Shown here one piece after another: positions 26,207-33,777 of a stretch of 64,000 nucleotides of DNA. Positions within the stretch are counted from its first letter, which is position 1; every line of letters begins with the position of its first letter. This DNA comes from a bacterium. Its GTDB lineage: Bacteria; Armatimonadota; JACIXR01. The translations under genes were made by a program, and so were the position numbers. Below the pieces are notes generated by a model. That model was not told where the DNA came from. It worked only from the letters and a program-made list of their open reading frames with translations, and did not search any database. The stretch is from contig JACIXR010000005.1 of NCBI GenBank assembly GCA_014360495.1, forward strand, positions 150,516 through 214,515, in the 5' to 3' direction.

Positions 26207-27059
26207 AGACGTTTCCCTCCTCTAAAATCCTTTTAAGAAGGGGGAAATTCGGTGGGAAGAATTGAAAATCGGGGCTCCAATATCTCGTCTTCAATCCCCT
26301 TGCTTTCGCTCTTTTCCTCCACTCATCAGATTCAATTGCTAATGGGTCATAAATCTTTGAGGCAAGAGTGGCTGTCCAAATGACCCCGGGATATGTGGGG
26401 ACGGGAACGAAAACCAATGCCAATTTGGGAAATAGGGAGGATAGCCTCTGATGGACATCCCTTATGAGTTGGGATTGATAGAATAAGGAGCCGCTTTGGG
26501 TTACGAAGATTCCGTCGTTCACCAACGCCTGATATGCAAGCTGGAAGAATTCTTGAGAGAACAGCTTCTCAGCTTTTCCCACTGGGTCCGTTGAATCCAC
26601 TATTATGACATCAAATTTTTGCTCATTTTTTTCAAGGAAGGAAAAGCCATCCTCTAAAAGGAGCTTTGCTCTTTTATCTTCAAAGGCCTCCCCACCGATT
26701 GAGGGGAGGAATTTTCTGCAAGTATTCACTACATAATCGTCAATCTCTACTAAGTAGGCTTCCTCAATGGGATGTTTGAGACATTGGCGTAAGGTGCCGC
26801 CGTCTCCACCGCCAATTATGAGGATTTTGCGGGGGTCGGGATGGAGAAGCAGAGCTGGGTGGGTGAGCATTTCATGGTAGATGAACTCGTCTTTTTCCGT
26901 TGTTTGCACTGCCCCATCCAGAACAAGCATTACACCCCAGTCACAGGTCTCCACAACCTCCACCAGTTGGAAGGGAGACTTCTCTTTATATAAGCGCCTC
27001 TTTATTCTATACCCTTGACTATAATTGTTTAACCTTTCCTCCAACCATTCATCGTCCAT
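26187..27059 (-). CDS. speE: Aminopropyltransferase (spermidine synthase family)
   Basis: A 290-residue enzyme that transfers aminopropyl from decarboxylated AdoMet to an amine. Key motifs: EFIYHEMLTHPALL, the nucleotide-binding IIGGGDGGTLRQ, VEIDDYVV, and IIVDSTDPVGKAEKLFS, which holds the catalytic Asp. Acceptors in thermophiles include agmatine, putrescine and spermidine. The gene overlaps speD by 11 bases. Its position before a ureohydrolase gene fits the route agmatine to aminopropylagmatine to spermidine. Confidence 0.93.
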   Translation of the reverse strand: MDDEWLEERLNNYSQGYRIKRRLYKEKSPFQLVEVVETCDWGVMLVLDGAVQTTEKDEFIYHEMLTHPALLLHPDPRKILIIGGGDGGTLRQCLKHPIEEAYLVEIDDYVVNTCRKFLPSIGGEAFEDKRAKLLLEDGFSFLEKNEQKFDVIIVDSTDPVGKAEKLFSQEFFQLAYQALVNDGIFVTQSGSLFYQSQLIRDVHQRLSSLFPKLALVFVPVPTYPGVIWTATLASKIYDPLAIESDEWRKRAKARGLKTRYWSPDFQFFPPNFPLLKRILEEGNVFAPQTS

Positions 27060-27408
27060 CGCTTATGACACCTCTGCGTATCTCCATCATTTGGGTATGT
27101 TTGGGTTTAAGCCATTCAATGAAAGGCTCGACTGCGCGAAGAGGGTCAACATTATCTCCGCAGGTAAATATGTCAACCGCTGCGTAGTTAAGCTCCGGCC
27201 AGGTATGAATGGAGATATGGGACTCCGCGATAACCGCTATGCCTGTGAGTCCGTGAGGGTTGAAGCGATGCACCTTAAGGGATATGAGAGTGGCGCCCGC
27301 TCTCCTCACGGCTTCCTTCAGCGTTTCCTCGCACATCTTGGGGTCGTCGAGCCCTTGGCACTGCCAGAGCTCGACGATAAGATGTCTTCCAACGCTTCTC
27401 ATTTCCAT
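27049..27408 (-). CDS. speD: S-adenosylmethionine decarboxylase proenzyme
   Basis: About 119 residues, the short bacterial/archaeal class. It self-cleaves before the Ser in AESHISIHTWPE, making the pyruvoyl group, and the HTWPE and FTCGD motifs are intact. It supplies decarboxylated AdoMet to SpeE and BpsA. Several starts are in frame from 27426; ATG 27408 is best, 8 bases after GGAGG. At 27414 the ribosome site would be too close. The gene begins just after the pdaD stop. Confidence 0.94.
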   Translation of the reverse strand: MEMRSVGRHLIVELWQCQGLDDPKMCEETLKEAVRRAGATLISLKVHRFNPHGLTGIAVIAESHISIHTWPELNYAAVDIFTCGDNVDPLRAVEPFIEWLKPKHTQMMEIRRGVISDGR

Positions 27409-27413
27409 CACCA

Positions 27414-27878
27414 TCACCTCCACCAAAGAATGGCGGCTGCGATGGCGCAGCCAATTTTTTCAACTTTATGTTCAGAGGAGATGATGTGTATCTCCTTTAA
27501 ACTCATATTTCTCATTTTAAAGGCCTCTTCTACCTTTTTCTTAACTTTCTCCTCAACCTTTTCCTTTCCACCTCTCTCCGAGTGTTCCATAATAACTCCA
27601 AACTCCTCCCCTACCCCGATGGCAACTGCAGCGGAGATGACCTCTCCTTCTTTTTCGCTGAAAATCTCTGCTAAAACGATGGGGACAAGCGAGCCTTCCC
27701 TTATTGATGGCACTTCATAGCTAATCTCAGCTTTAGGTGGCAATATGCTTGAAACGCGGACGAGATTCCAGTTCGCTATGCCGGCATTGAGAAGAGCGTT
27801 GTCAAGCGCATTTAGGGGAGTGCCACCCTCTCCCGTTCCAGCGGCAAGAACAGCAAGATTCGGCAAGGAAGTCAACAT
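27414..27878 (-). CDS. pdaD: Pyruvoyl-dependent arginine decarboxylase
   Basis: About 154 residues. NLVRVSSILPP is the self-cleavage site, cut between the two serines to form the pyruvoyl group. GTGEGGTPLNALDNALLNAGI and the Glu of MEHSERGG are also family features. It converts arginine to agmatine without PLP. ATG 27878 is chosen because GGAGGAGGAG lies just before it and would be inside the gene if TTG 27893 were used. It overlaps the bpsA end by seven bases. Confidence 0.93.
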   Translation of the reverse strand: MLTSLPNLAVLAAGTGEGGTPLNALDNALLNAGIANWNLVRVSSILPPKAEISYEVPSIREGSLVPIVLAEIFSEKEGEVISAAVAIGVGEEFGVIMEHSERGGKEKVEEKVKKKVEEAFKMRNMSLKEIHIISSEHKVEKIGCAIAAAILWWR

Positions 27879-28924
27879 TTTCTCCTCCTCCAAGCGATTG
27901 ATTCCTCATCAACGTATAGCTCACCCTTGCCTTCTTCATTAAAGCTTTTATAGCCCGGCACCAGCTCTATCCTGTATAGAGAGGACTTGTACCAAAGCAC
28001 TTTCGGCTTATGCTGAAGTGGTGGCAAATCCCTTACAATGCTATCCAATAGATAATCCCAATTCTCATAGGAAGAGAAATCTGACAGGATGTCGGTTATC
28101 GCAACGCCGAATTTCTCCACAAGCACTCTTTGAAAATCTCGCCACTTTTTCAGGGATGACTCCGTTTTAGTGAGTCCGAAATACCCCGCACAACCTAAAT
28201 CGCGAAGGGAAGCTATGCCCCTTCCAATGAATACCTCTAACCCCTGTAGGGTCTCCACAGGGTCGGTGAAGAATGTATCAAACTGGGAAAGGAGGTCATC
28301 GGGAAGAGGATGGCGAAGGTCATGTTTCCTAACCTCAATCCCCAACCCTTTTTCTTCGTTAGCCTTTTCTATAAAATTTACTAATCTATCATCCAACTCC
28401 AAAACTACTATTCTTTTAGGCAATCTGCTTAAACCAAATGCGATGCTTAAAAGGTCATCGTCTCCAAGTATAATAATGCTTTTGCCTCTTACATCTCCTT
28501 TTGAGTCGGCAAAAGCGACGCGGGAAATGGTTGATTCCGGGGTCAGATATCCCTGGTCATACTCCAAAACGGGTTCTGGGCGTCCTTTGGTAGTTTCTTT
28601 GTACTCTAAAAGGAGACTTTCCCAAGGTTTAAGGCTAATTCCTGTGCCAGAACAGCAAGGGCAGCGAGAATCTAAGGAAGAAAAAAGTTCTGGCTTAATA
28701 TAAGACTTCCCTTCTTCCGTCAGCAGGACCTTATCCTCCTCAAAGGAGATAATGCCTGCTTTGTGCAGCTCCCTGCAGGCTTCGACGAAAAGGTTGAACG
28801 GCAATTGACTCAAAGGTATTGCCTGCCAGAAATCGTCTGTGGAGAGAAAGGCGAAAAGCAGTCTCTCCAATTGTCTTTCGTTTATACCCAAGGATTCTTG
28901 GAATTTTTTTAACAATTCCTTCAC
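27872..28924 (-). CDS. bpsA: N4-bis(aminopropyl)spermidine synthase
   Basis: About 351 residues. An N-terminal winged-helix-like region (about 1-100) leads to CPCCSGTG, then the aminopropyltransferase domain with IILGDDDLLSIAFGL (dcAdoMet site), VLELDDRLVNFI, and FFTDPVETLQGLEVF. The last corresponds to the DPPET-type active-site motif of BpsA, with Val in place of the second Pro. The enzyme adds two aminopropyl groups to N4 of spermidine, making the branched pentamine that protects nucleic acids at high temperature. The GTG at 28924 is favoured: AGGAGG is 8 bases before it but only 2 before ATG 28930. First gene of the operon. Confidence 0.87.
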   Translation of the reverse strand: MKELLKKFQESLGINERQLERLLFAFLSTDDFWQAIPLSQLPFNLFVEACRELHKAGIISFEEDKVLLTEEGKSYIKPELFSSLDSRCPCCSGTGISLKPWESLLLEYKETTKGRPEPVLEYDQGYLTPESTISRVAFADSKGDVRGKSIIILGDDDLLSIAFGLSRLPKRIVVLELDDRLVNFIEKANEEKGLGIEVRKHDLRHPLPDDLLSQFDTFFTDPVETLQGLEVFIGRGIASLRDLGCAGYFGLTKTESSLKKWRDFQRVLVEKFGVAITDILSDFSSYENWDYLLDSIVRDLPPLQHKPKVLWYKSSLYRIELVPGYKSFNEEGKGELYVDEESIAWRRRKC

Positions 28925-28953
28925 AGGCATCACCTCCTATTGAGGCATTATTT

Positions 28954-28982
28954 ATAGGGATACCCCAGAGGGGTATCCCTAT
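28954..28982 (-). promoter_or_regulatory. 13-bp perfect hairpin at the 5' end of the polyamine mRNA
   Basis: Stem 28954-28966 with 28970-28982 (ATAGGGATACCCC and its exact complement), loop of three bases. It would begin about 6 bases after the predicted start of transcription and ends 23 bases before the Shine-Dalgarno site. It could protect the mRNA end or act as a control element. Confidence 0.6.
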
Positions 28983-28994
28983 TAGCAAATAAAT

Positions 28995-29022
28995 ATAATA
29001 GCAAGGAATAAAGAAATGTCAA
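28995..29022 (-). promoter_or_regulatory. Promoter of the polyamine operon
   Basis: TTGACA (29022-29017), 16-base spacer, TATTAT (29000-28995). The leader to GTG 28924 is about 64 bases. Confidence 0.65.
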
Positions 29023-29076
29023 ATAATTTAAAAAATTTTTAAGCGTATCCCCAATCCATATGCGTACTGGACCTTA

Positions 29077-29438
29077 GGAGTCCCTTGTTATGGAATTAAA
29101 CAACCCAAAATGCCTCGGAGATTTAGTCCAAATTGACTCAATCGTGATTTCCCTCAATGGCGTAAAAATGTTTCTCATTAGCGGTATAGATGTTGTCTCA
29201 AGATTTGGTTTCTCTTACTCTTTTCCGAGATTATCAACCAGAAGCGCGAGGAAATTTATGAAGAAACTCTTGAAGGTATCCTCTTCTACATTCATCCAAA
29301 GAGACCGCAAGAGAGCGGCTATGTGAAGCGATTCCAGAGAACTATCAAGAATATTTCTTAGATGTATACCCGCTGGACTCAACGGATATAGATGAATTTA
29401 ATAACCAAAGGAGTCCCAAATGTTATGGAATTAAACAC
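29077..29438 (+). mobile_element. Decayed insertion sequence flanked by near-identical direct repeats
   Basis: GGAGTCCC-N2-TGTTATGGAATTAAAC occurs at about 29077-29101 and, with one extra base, at 29410-29436, in the same orientation. Between them lies only the middle and end of a transposase. A third, inverted copy (with AATTATAC) is at 33487-33513. The element is internally deleted and should be inactive. Confidence 0.6.
29102..29409 (+). pseudogene. Broken DDE (rve-type) transposase
   Basis: One frame reads GDLVQIDSIVISLNGVKMFL and DVVSRFGFSYSFPRLS, as in the integrase-core region of IS481-like transposases (first catalytic Asp in QIDS). The frame is then lost. A second frame gives FYIHPKRPQESGYVKRFQRT, the usual end of the catalytic core, and a third gives LDVYPLDSTDIDEFN. 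The N-terminal half and the segment with the second catalytic Asp are gone. It is a remnant, not a gene. Confidence 0.7.
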
Positions 29439-29442
29439 TTAT

Positions 29443-29471
29443 TTGACTTCAAATGAAAAAGGGGGTAAAAT
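29443..29471 (+). promoter_or_regulatory. Promoter of tRNA-Leu
   Basis: TTGACT (29443-29448), 17-base spacer, TAAAAT (29466-29471). Transcription would begin near 29478, nine bases before the mature tRNA. Confidence 0.65.
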
Positions 29472-29486
29472 TTAAAAATGATATCC

Positions 29487-29575
29487 GCCGAGGTGGCGGA
29501 ATTGGCAGACGCGCCTGACTCAAAATCAGGTGGGCTTCGCCGCTCGTGGGGGTTCGACTCCCCCCCTCGGCACCA
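29487..29575 (+). tRNA. tRNA-Leu (anticodon CAA)
   Basis: An 89-base gene. The acceptor stem GCCGAGG pairs with CCTCGGC; the anticodon stem CCTGA/TCAGG holds the loop CTCAAAA, giving CAA, which reads TTG. The D-loop, a long variable arm (class II, as expected for Leu) and the T-arm GGGGGTTCGACTCCCCC are all present. The discriminator is A and the CCA end is encoded. Confidence 0.96.
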
Positions 29576-29598
29576 CGCTCTATTGGTTTTCCCAAAGG

Positions 29599-31332
29599 TC
29601 AATGATTATTAGCCGAGTGTAATAACGCTGCCTCAAGAACCTTTTTAGCTATCGGTGCCGCAACGCTACCGCCTTTCCCACCCTCTTCTACCAACACGCT
29701 GACGGCAATACGAGGATTTTCCACTGGAGCGAAACAAACGAACCAAGCATGTGTCTTCTTCCTTGGTGGGTCTTCGGCGCTTCCCGTTTTGCCAGCCACG
29801 GTGATTCCCTCAACCCTTGCGAGCTTTGCCGTGCCAGCACTCCCCATTACCGCTTCCTCCATCCCCTTCTTTATCAATTCTAAAGTGGATTTTGATATCC
29901 CGATGGGCATCTTTTCCTCCTTCTCGCCCAACATAATGATTGGCTTTACAAGATATCCTCCGTTGGCGAAAACGGAAACCATTCTGCAAGCTTGGAGAGG
30001 TGTCAGCTGTGTGAAACCTTGTCCAATGGCCATATTCGCCGTGTCGCCCGGATACCAAATCTCTCCGTAGGTTTTCTTCTTCCATTCCTCATCGGCGATG
30101 AAACCGCTAGCCTCCCCAGGAAGAATTATCCCTGTCTTCGCCCCCAAGCCGAATTTTCTCGCCCATTCGGAAAGTTTCTCTGGTCCGACAAGCAAGCCCA
30201 ATCTATAAAAATATGTATCGCAGGATTGCTCAATTGCGGAGATAAAATCCACGCCTCCGTGCCTTCGCCAGCAGCGGAAGAATCTCTTACCTACTTGTAA
30301 CCCTCCCGAACAGTTAATCACGGCTGAGGGAGATATCTTCCCTTCCTCTAATCCAGCAGTTGCGGTCACGAGCTTGAAAATGGAACCGGGCGGGTAAACA
30401 CCTGCTATAGCTCTATTTAAAAAAGGATGCCTCTTATCTTTAAATAAAGCGAGGCGTTCTCTTTTCTTCCCTTCAGGTGATGCAAATAAGTTGGGGTCAA
30501 AAGAAGGACTGCTGGCAAGAGCAAGGATTTCTCCAGTGTGGGGATTCATTGCTACCACAGCTCCTCTCTTGCCTTTCAAAGCTTCCTCAGCTGCCTTTTG
30601 AATATCAATGTCAATTGTAAGGCGGATGTCCTCACCGCTCTTGGGCTCGACTCTCTCCAAGAGCCTCTTAACCTGTCCCCTTACATCCACTTCCATCCTT
30701 TGACCTCCCTTTTCGCCCTTTAAAGATGCTTCACAAAGCCTCTCAATACCCATCTTTCCCACCATATCGCCCATCTGATATCCATTCTCTTTCCATTTGT
30801 TCAATTCTTCCCTTGATATCTCACCTACATATCCTACGAGATGAGCACAAAGTGAACCGTAAGGATAATATCTTTGGTTTACCTCTTCTATAATTATGTT
30901 GGGTAGGTAAGGCAGTTGCTCAACAAGACGGACAAGCTTATCAAAGGGAATATCCCTTTCCAACTCAACGACATCATACATTGCCCTTTTAACTATCCTT
31001 TCCCTCAAAATAGCATAGGGAACATTAAGTATCTCTGAGAGCTTTTTAAGGGATTTCGCATCTACATCCTTCCCTATGAGTAAAATCCGATATTTTCTCA
31101 CATTCGTTGCTATTATTTTTCCATTACGGTCCAAAATTAGCCCTCGTGGAGGTGGGATTGTCGCCAATTTTATCGTTATGCTCTCGGAGAGCTTTCGCAG
31201 TTCCTCTCCCTTAAATATTTGAAGATACCAAAGATAGGAAGCGAGGAGGAGAAAAAGAGCACAAGCGAAGTAGAAGAGGGCTTTTATTCGCCCTCTATTG
31301 ATTTCCCAGGGAAGGCTGGTCGGTCTTCTCAT
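29599..31332 (-). CDS. mrdA: Penicillin-binding protein 2, transpeptidase for elongation
   Basis: A 577-residue membrane-anchored class B PBP. One N-terminal helix (about 17-36), a dimerisation domain (PPRGLILDRNGKIIATN near 55), and a transpeptidase domain with catalytic Ser in PPGSIFKL, second motif SCDTYF and third motif VAGKTGSAE. It crosslinks peptidoglycan during side-wall growth. Though rodA is not next to it, it overlaps the class A PBP gene by 38 bases, so wall polymerisation and crosslinking enzymes are made together. Confidence 0.9.
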   Translation of the reverse strand: MRRPTSLPWEINRGRIKALFYFACALFLLLASYLWYLQIFKGEELRKLSESITIKLATIPPPRGLILDRNGKIIATNVRKYRILLIGKDVDAKSLKKLSEILNVPYAILRERIVKRAMYDVVELERDIPFDKLVRLVEQLPYLPNIIIEEVNQRYYPYGSLCAHLVGYVGEISREELNKWKENGYQMGDMVGKMGIERLCEASLKGEKGGQRMEVDVRGQVKRLLERVEPKSGEDIRLTIDIDIQKAAEEALKGKRGAVVAMNPHTGEILALASSPSFDPNLFASPEGKKRERLALFKDKRHPFLNRAIAGVYPPGSIFKLVTATAGLEEGKISPSAVINCSGGLQVGKRFFRCWRRHGGVDFISAIEQSCDTYFYRLGLLVGPEKLSEWARKFGLGAKTGIILPGEASGFIADEEWKKKTYGEIWYPGDTANMAIGQGFTQLTPLQACRMVSVFANGGYLVKPIIMLGEKEEKMPIGISKSTLELIKKGMEEAVMGSAGTAKLARVEGITVAGKTGSAEDPPRKKTHAWFVCFAPVENPRIAVSVLVEEGGKGGSVAAPIAKKVLEAALLHSANNH

Positions 31333-33439
31333 CTTGCTGAACTTTTTCCCCGGGGGGAGAGGTATGAAGTGGGCAAGTCTCTGTGGGCATTTCGTTAATG
31401 GGCACTTTTATTTTCTTAGGAGAAGGGCAATACTGAGTTGCAATCTTTCCCGATTGGGGGCAGATATTTATTTCCACCAAATCTCCCGTGTGAAGGTCGC
31501 ATTTCTCTTTTGGCTCAAATCCCTTGACGAATTCCTGTATATGGGTGGATGGGCAATATTTTGTTGCGACCTTCCCTGTCTTATCACAAATGCGAATTTC
31601 AACTAAATTCTTAGAGTATGTTTCTCCTTCCTCACAAGTCCATATTTTCCCTGCTTTCTTCATAAAGTCAGCCCATATTTGGCAAGGGATGGAGCCGCCG
31701 ACTATCTTAGGCATGGGAGAGTAATCATCGTTGCCAACCCAAACAGCACAGGCAAGTTGTGGTGTGAAGCCCACGAACCAAGCTGCCCTGTAATCGTCTG
31801 AGGTCCCTGTCTTCCCGGCTGCGCCTGGCACGCCCCTCGCTCGTGTACCGGTTCCGTGGAGAACGACCTCTCTTAACATCATCTGCATCGTCTTTGCTGT
31901 CTCTTCAGATAAAACGGGAAAGGAAACAGGTTGGTTATCCTCCAATATAGCCCCTTTAATTGTGTAGATTTTTAAAATCCCTCTTGGAAGACATCTAACA
32001 CCGTTATTAGCGATAACTCCAACTGCGGACGCCATATCCAGAACTCTCACCCCAGACGCACCTATGGCAGTGGAGAGATAAGGTTGCAAGGGAGTTGTGA
32101 TTCCCATCTTATATGCATAATCTATCACGGTCTTTATCCCGATTTTATCCGCCAATTTAATTGCGGGAATATTTATGGAGTAGGCAAAGGCTTTTTTTAG
32201 CGTCACTACTCCTCTGAAGCGTCCGTCAAAATTCTTAGGACGCCATACCCCGCTTGCATTTTTATAGGAAACTGGGGAATCCTCTATTGTATCTTCTGGC
32301 TTATATCCCTTATCTATAGCAGCGGTATAGACGAATATCTTGAATGCTGAACCAGGCTGTAATTTAGATTGCACAGCCCTGTTGAACTGGCTCTCCCAGA
32401 AATTCTTGCCTCCCACCATAGCTAAAACATCTCCTGTCCGATAATCTATAGCTACAAGAGCGGCTTGATGAACATTCAAACTCTTCGCTCTTTCAAGCCC
32501 ATTTCTTACCGCCTCTTCCGCTATCTCCTGCAGGCGAATGTCTAAAGTTGTATATATTTTCAGCCCAGCTTTATACACGAAGTCCTCTCCATACTTTTTT
32601 GAAAGCTGGTCTATTATCCAAAAAACGAAGTAAGGAGCCTTGAATCTCCTTATCGAAGGTGGTTCTTTGTAGGCGAGCTTCAAGGGCTCCCTCTTCGCCT
32701 TCTCCGCTTCTTCTCGTGTTATAAATCCTAATTTCTCCATTTTGTCTAAAACATTATTTCTCATTTTTAAAGCGAGCTGAGGATTCTTATAGGGAGAATA
32801 ATCGGCGGGGCGGCGTGGAATTGCGGCGAGAAGGGCGCATTCAGCAAGGGTAAGTTTGCTGACGGGCTTCCCGAAATATATCTTTGCTGCCATCCCTACG
32901 CCATAGGCACCGCTTCCATAGTTTACTTTATTAAGATACATCTCCAATATCTCTTCCTTTGTATAGTGGCGCTCTAAGCGGATGGCAATTGCCATCTCCT
33001 GCATTTTCCTTGATAACGCTCTCTTTTGGGAAAGGAAAAGATTTCGTGCTACCTGCTGGGTAATAGTTGAACCTCCCTCCACTATTCTGCCCATTCTGAT
33101 ATCTTGATAAAGGGCACGAAGGATTGCCCGGAGGTCCAATCCGCTATGGGAGAAGAAGCGACGGTCCTCGCTTGCTACTGTGGCTAATTGAAGGGCAGGA
33201 GGAATTTCCTTTAATGGAACATATTCCCTAATCTCCCCGGAGAGGTCGGCTAAGAGGACTCCGTTCCGGTCCAAAATTTGGGTGGCCCCAGCGAGGACCT
33301 GCGTATAGGTATCCGCCCCTTCAAGGGAGATATTTCGCACGCTGGCGAAGCAGTAGAGAAAATACCCTACTAGCCCTGCTACGCTTAAAAGCAAAATAGA
33401 GCCGACTAACTTGAAAATGACTTTTATAAATCTTAACAT
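31295..33439 (-). CDS. Class A penicillin-binding protein (PBP1A type)
   Basis: A 714-residue bifunctional enzyme. One membrane helix (about 9-30); glycosyltransferase domain with EDRRFFSHSG, GGSTITQQVARNLFL and RKMQEMAIAIRLE; transpeptidase domain with catalytic Ser in QPGSAFKIF, SINIPA, and KTGTSDDYRAAWFVG. The C-terminus carries two cysteine repeats: ICDKTGKVATKYCPS with KCDLHTG, and ICPQSGKIATQYCPS with TCPLHTS. This tail occurs in PBPs of several Gram-positive and deep-branching bacteria; its role is unknown. Behind a near-leaderless promoter. Confidence 0.92.
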   Translation of the reverse strand: MLRFIKVIFKLVGSILLLSVAGLVGYFLYCFASVRNISLEGADTYTQVLAGATQILDRNGVLLADLSGEIREYVPLKEIPPALQLATVASEDRRFFSHSGLDLRAILRALYQDIRMGRIVEGGSTITQQVARNLFLSQKRALSRKMQEMAIAIRLERHYTKEEILEMYLNKVNYGSGAYGVGMAAKIYFGKPVSKLTLAECALLAAIPRRPADYSPYKNPQLALKMRNNVLDKMEKLGFITREEAEKAKREPLKLAYKEPPSIRRFKAPYFVFWIIDQLSKKYGEDFVYKAGLKIYTTLDIRLQEIAEEAVRNGLERAKSLNVHQAALVAIDYRTGDVLAMVGGKNFWESQFNRAVQSKLQPGSAFKIFVYTAAIDKGYKPEDTIEDSPVSYKNASGVWRPKNFDGRFRGVVTLKKAFAYSINIPAIKLADKIGIKTVIDYAYKMGITTPLQPYLSTAIGASGVRVLDMASAVGVIANNGVRCLPRGILKIYTIKGAILEDNQPVSFPVLSEETAKTMQMMLREVVLHGTGTRARGVPGAAGKTGTSDDYRAAWFVGFTPQLACAVWVGNDDYSPMPKIVGGSIPCQIWADFMKKAGKIWTCEEGETYSKNLVEIRICDKTGKVATKYCPSTHIQEFVKGFEPKEKCDLHTGDLVEINICPQSGKIATQYCPSPKKIKVPINEMPTETCPLHTSPPGEKVQQDEKTDQPSLGNQ

Positions 33440-33451
33440 TTTTCATCAATA

Positions 33452-33480
33452 ATTTTAACGGCAATTTCTTCTCTTTTCAA
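33452..33480 (-). promoter_or_regulatory. Promoter of the PBP operon, near-leaderless
   Basis: TTGAAA (33480-33475), 17-base spacer, TAAAAT (33457-33452), then 12 bases to the ATG at 33439. No Shine-Dalgarno site. Confidence 0.6.
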
Positions 33481-33486
33481 GATACT

Positions 33487-33513
33487 GTATAATTCCATAA
33501 CATTTGAGACTCC
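33487..33513 (-). repeat. Inverted copy of the insertion-sequence end repeat
   Basis: On the minus strand it reads GGAGTCTC-N3-TGTTATGGAATTATAC, matching the repeats at 29077 and 29410 with few changes. A shorter 15-base piece (GTATAATTCCATAGT) is at 22507-22521. No transposase is next to it. Confidence 0.55.
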
Positions 33514-33777
33514 TTAGTGAGAGCCCTTAGTAAACATCCATATTGCGTTGACTATAAAATCTAAAATAGAATTTCCTTGGATTTTTAGGTCTTCTTGAGA
33601 ATTGTGCTTCTTGAAACGACAAAAGATTCCTTTCCCGCTTCCCCAGCTAAACAAGCGTGATTTACCGATGGATAAGAGCACTTGAAAGAGAGCGCCTCGC
33701 TCTCTCTTTTGGTAAATGCTTTCTTTTTATTGGGGGCTCCCCTACGGGGAGCCCCCAATTAATTCGTTTAATTCCCC
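33514..33777. other. Gap with two hairpins between the PBP and DUF4838 genes
   Basis: No gene seen. 33688-33704 forms GAGAGCG-CCT-CGCTCTC, followed by T-rich sequence on the plus strand. 33729-33759 is a 14-bp perfect stem (ATTGGGGGCTCCCC and its complement, loop TAC) right after the end of the DUF4838 gene. The second is the likely transcription end of the glycan operon, although its T-run on the minus strand is poor. Confidence 0.6.
33729..33759 (-). terminator. Strong hairpin after the glycan operon
   Basis: Perfect 14-bp stem with a 3-base loop, starting 19 bases after the last stop codon of the operon. It lacks a clean T-run, so it may rely on Rho or mark an mRNA 3' end. Confidence 0.55.

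Noticed and set aside
27025-27720. 231-codon plus-strand frame
   Set aside because: Complete antisense shadow of speE-speD-pdaD, which carry intact catalytic motifs.
28934-29040. Known riboswitch in the polyamine leader
   Set aside because: Apart from the single hairpin there is no room for a junction or pseudoknot of a known class.
29090-29326. 78-codon plus-strand frame as an intact gene
   Set aside because: It is the middle of a DDE transposase, lacking the N-terminus and the second catalytic Asp; the match continues in other frames.
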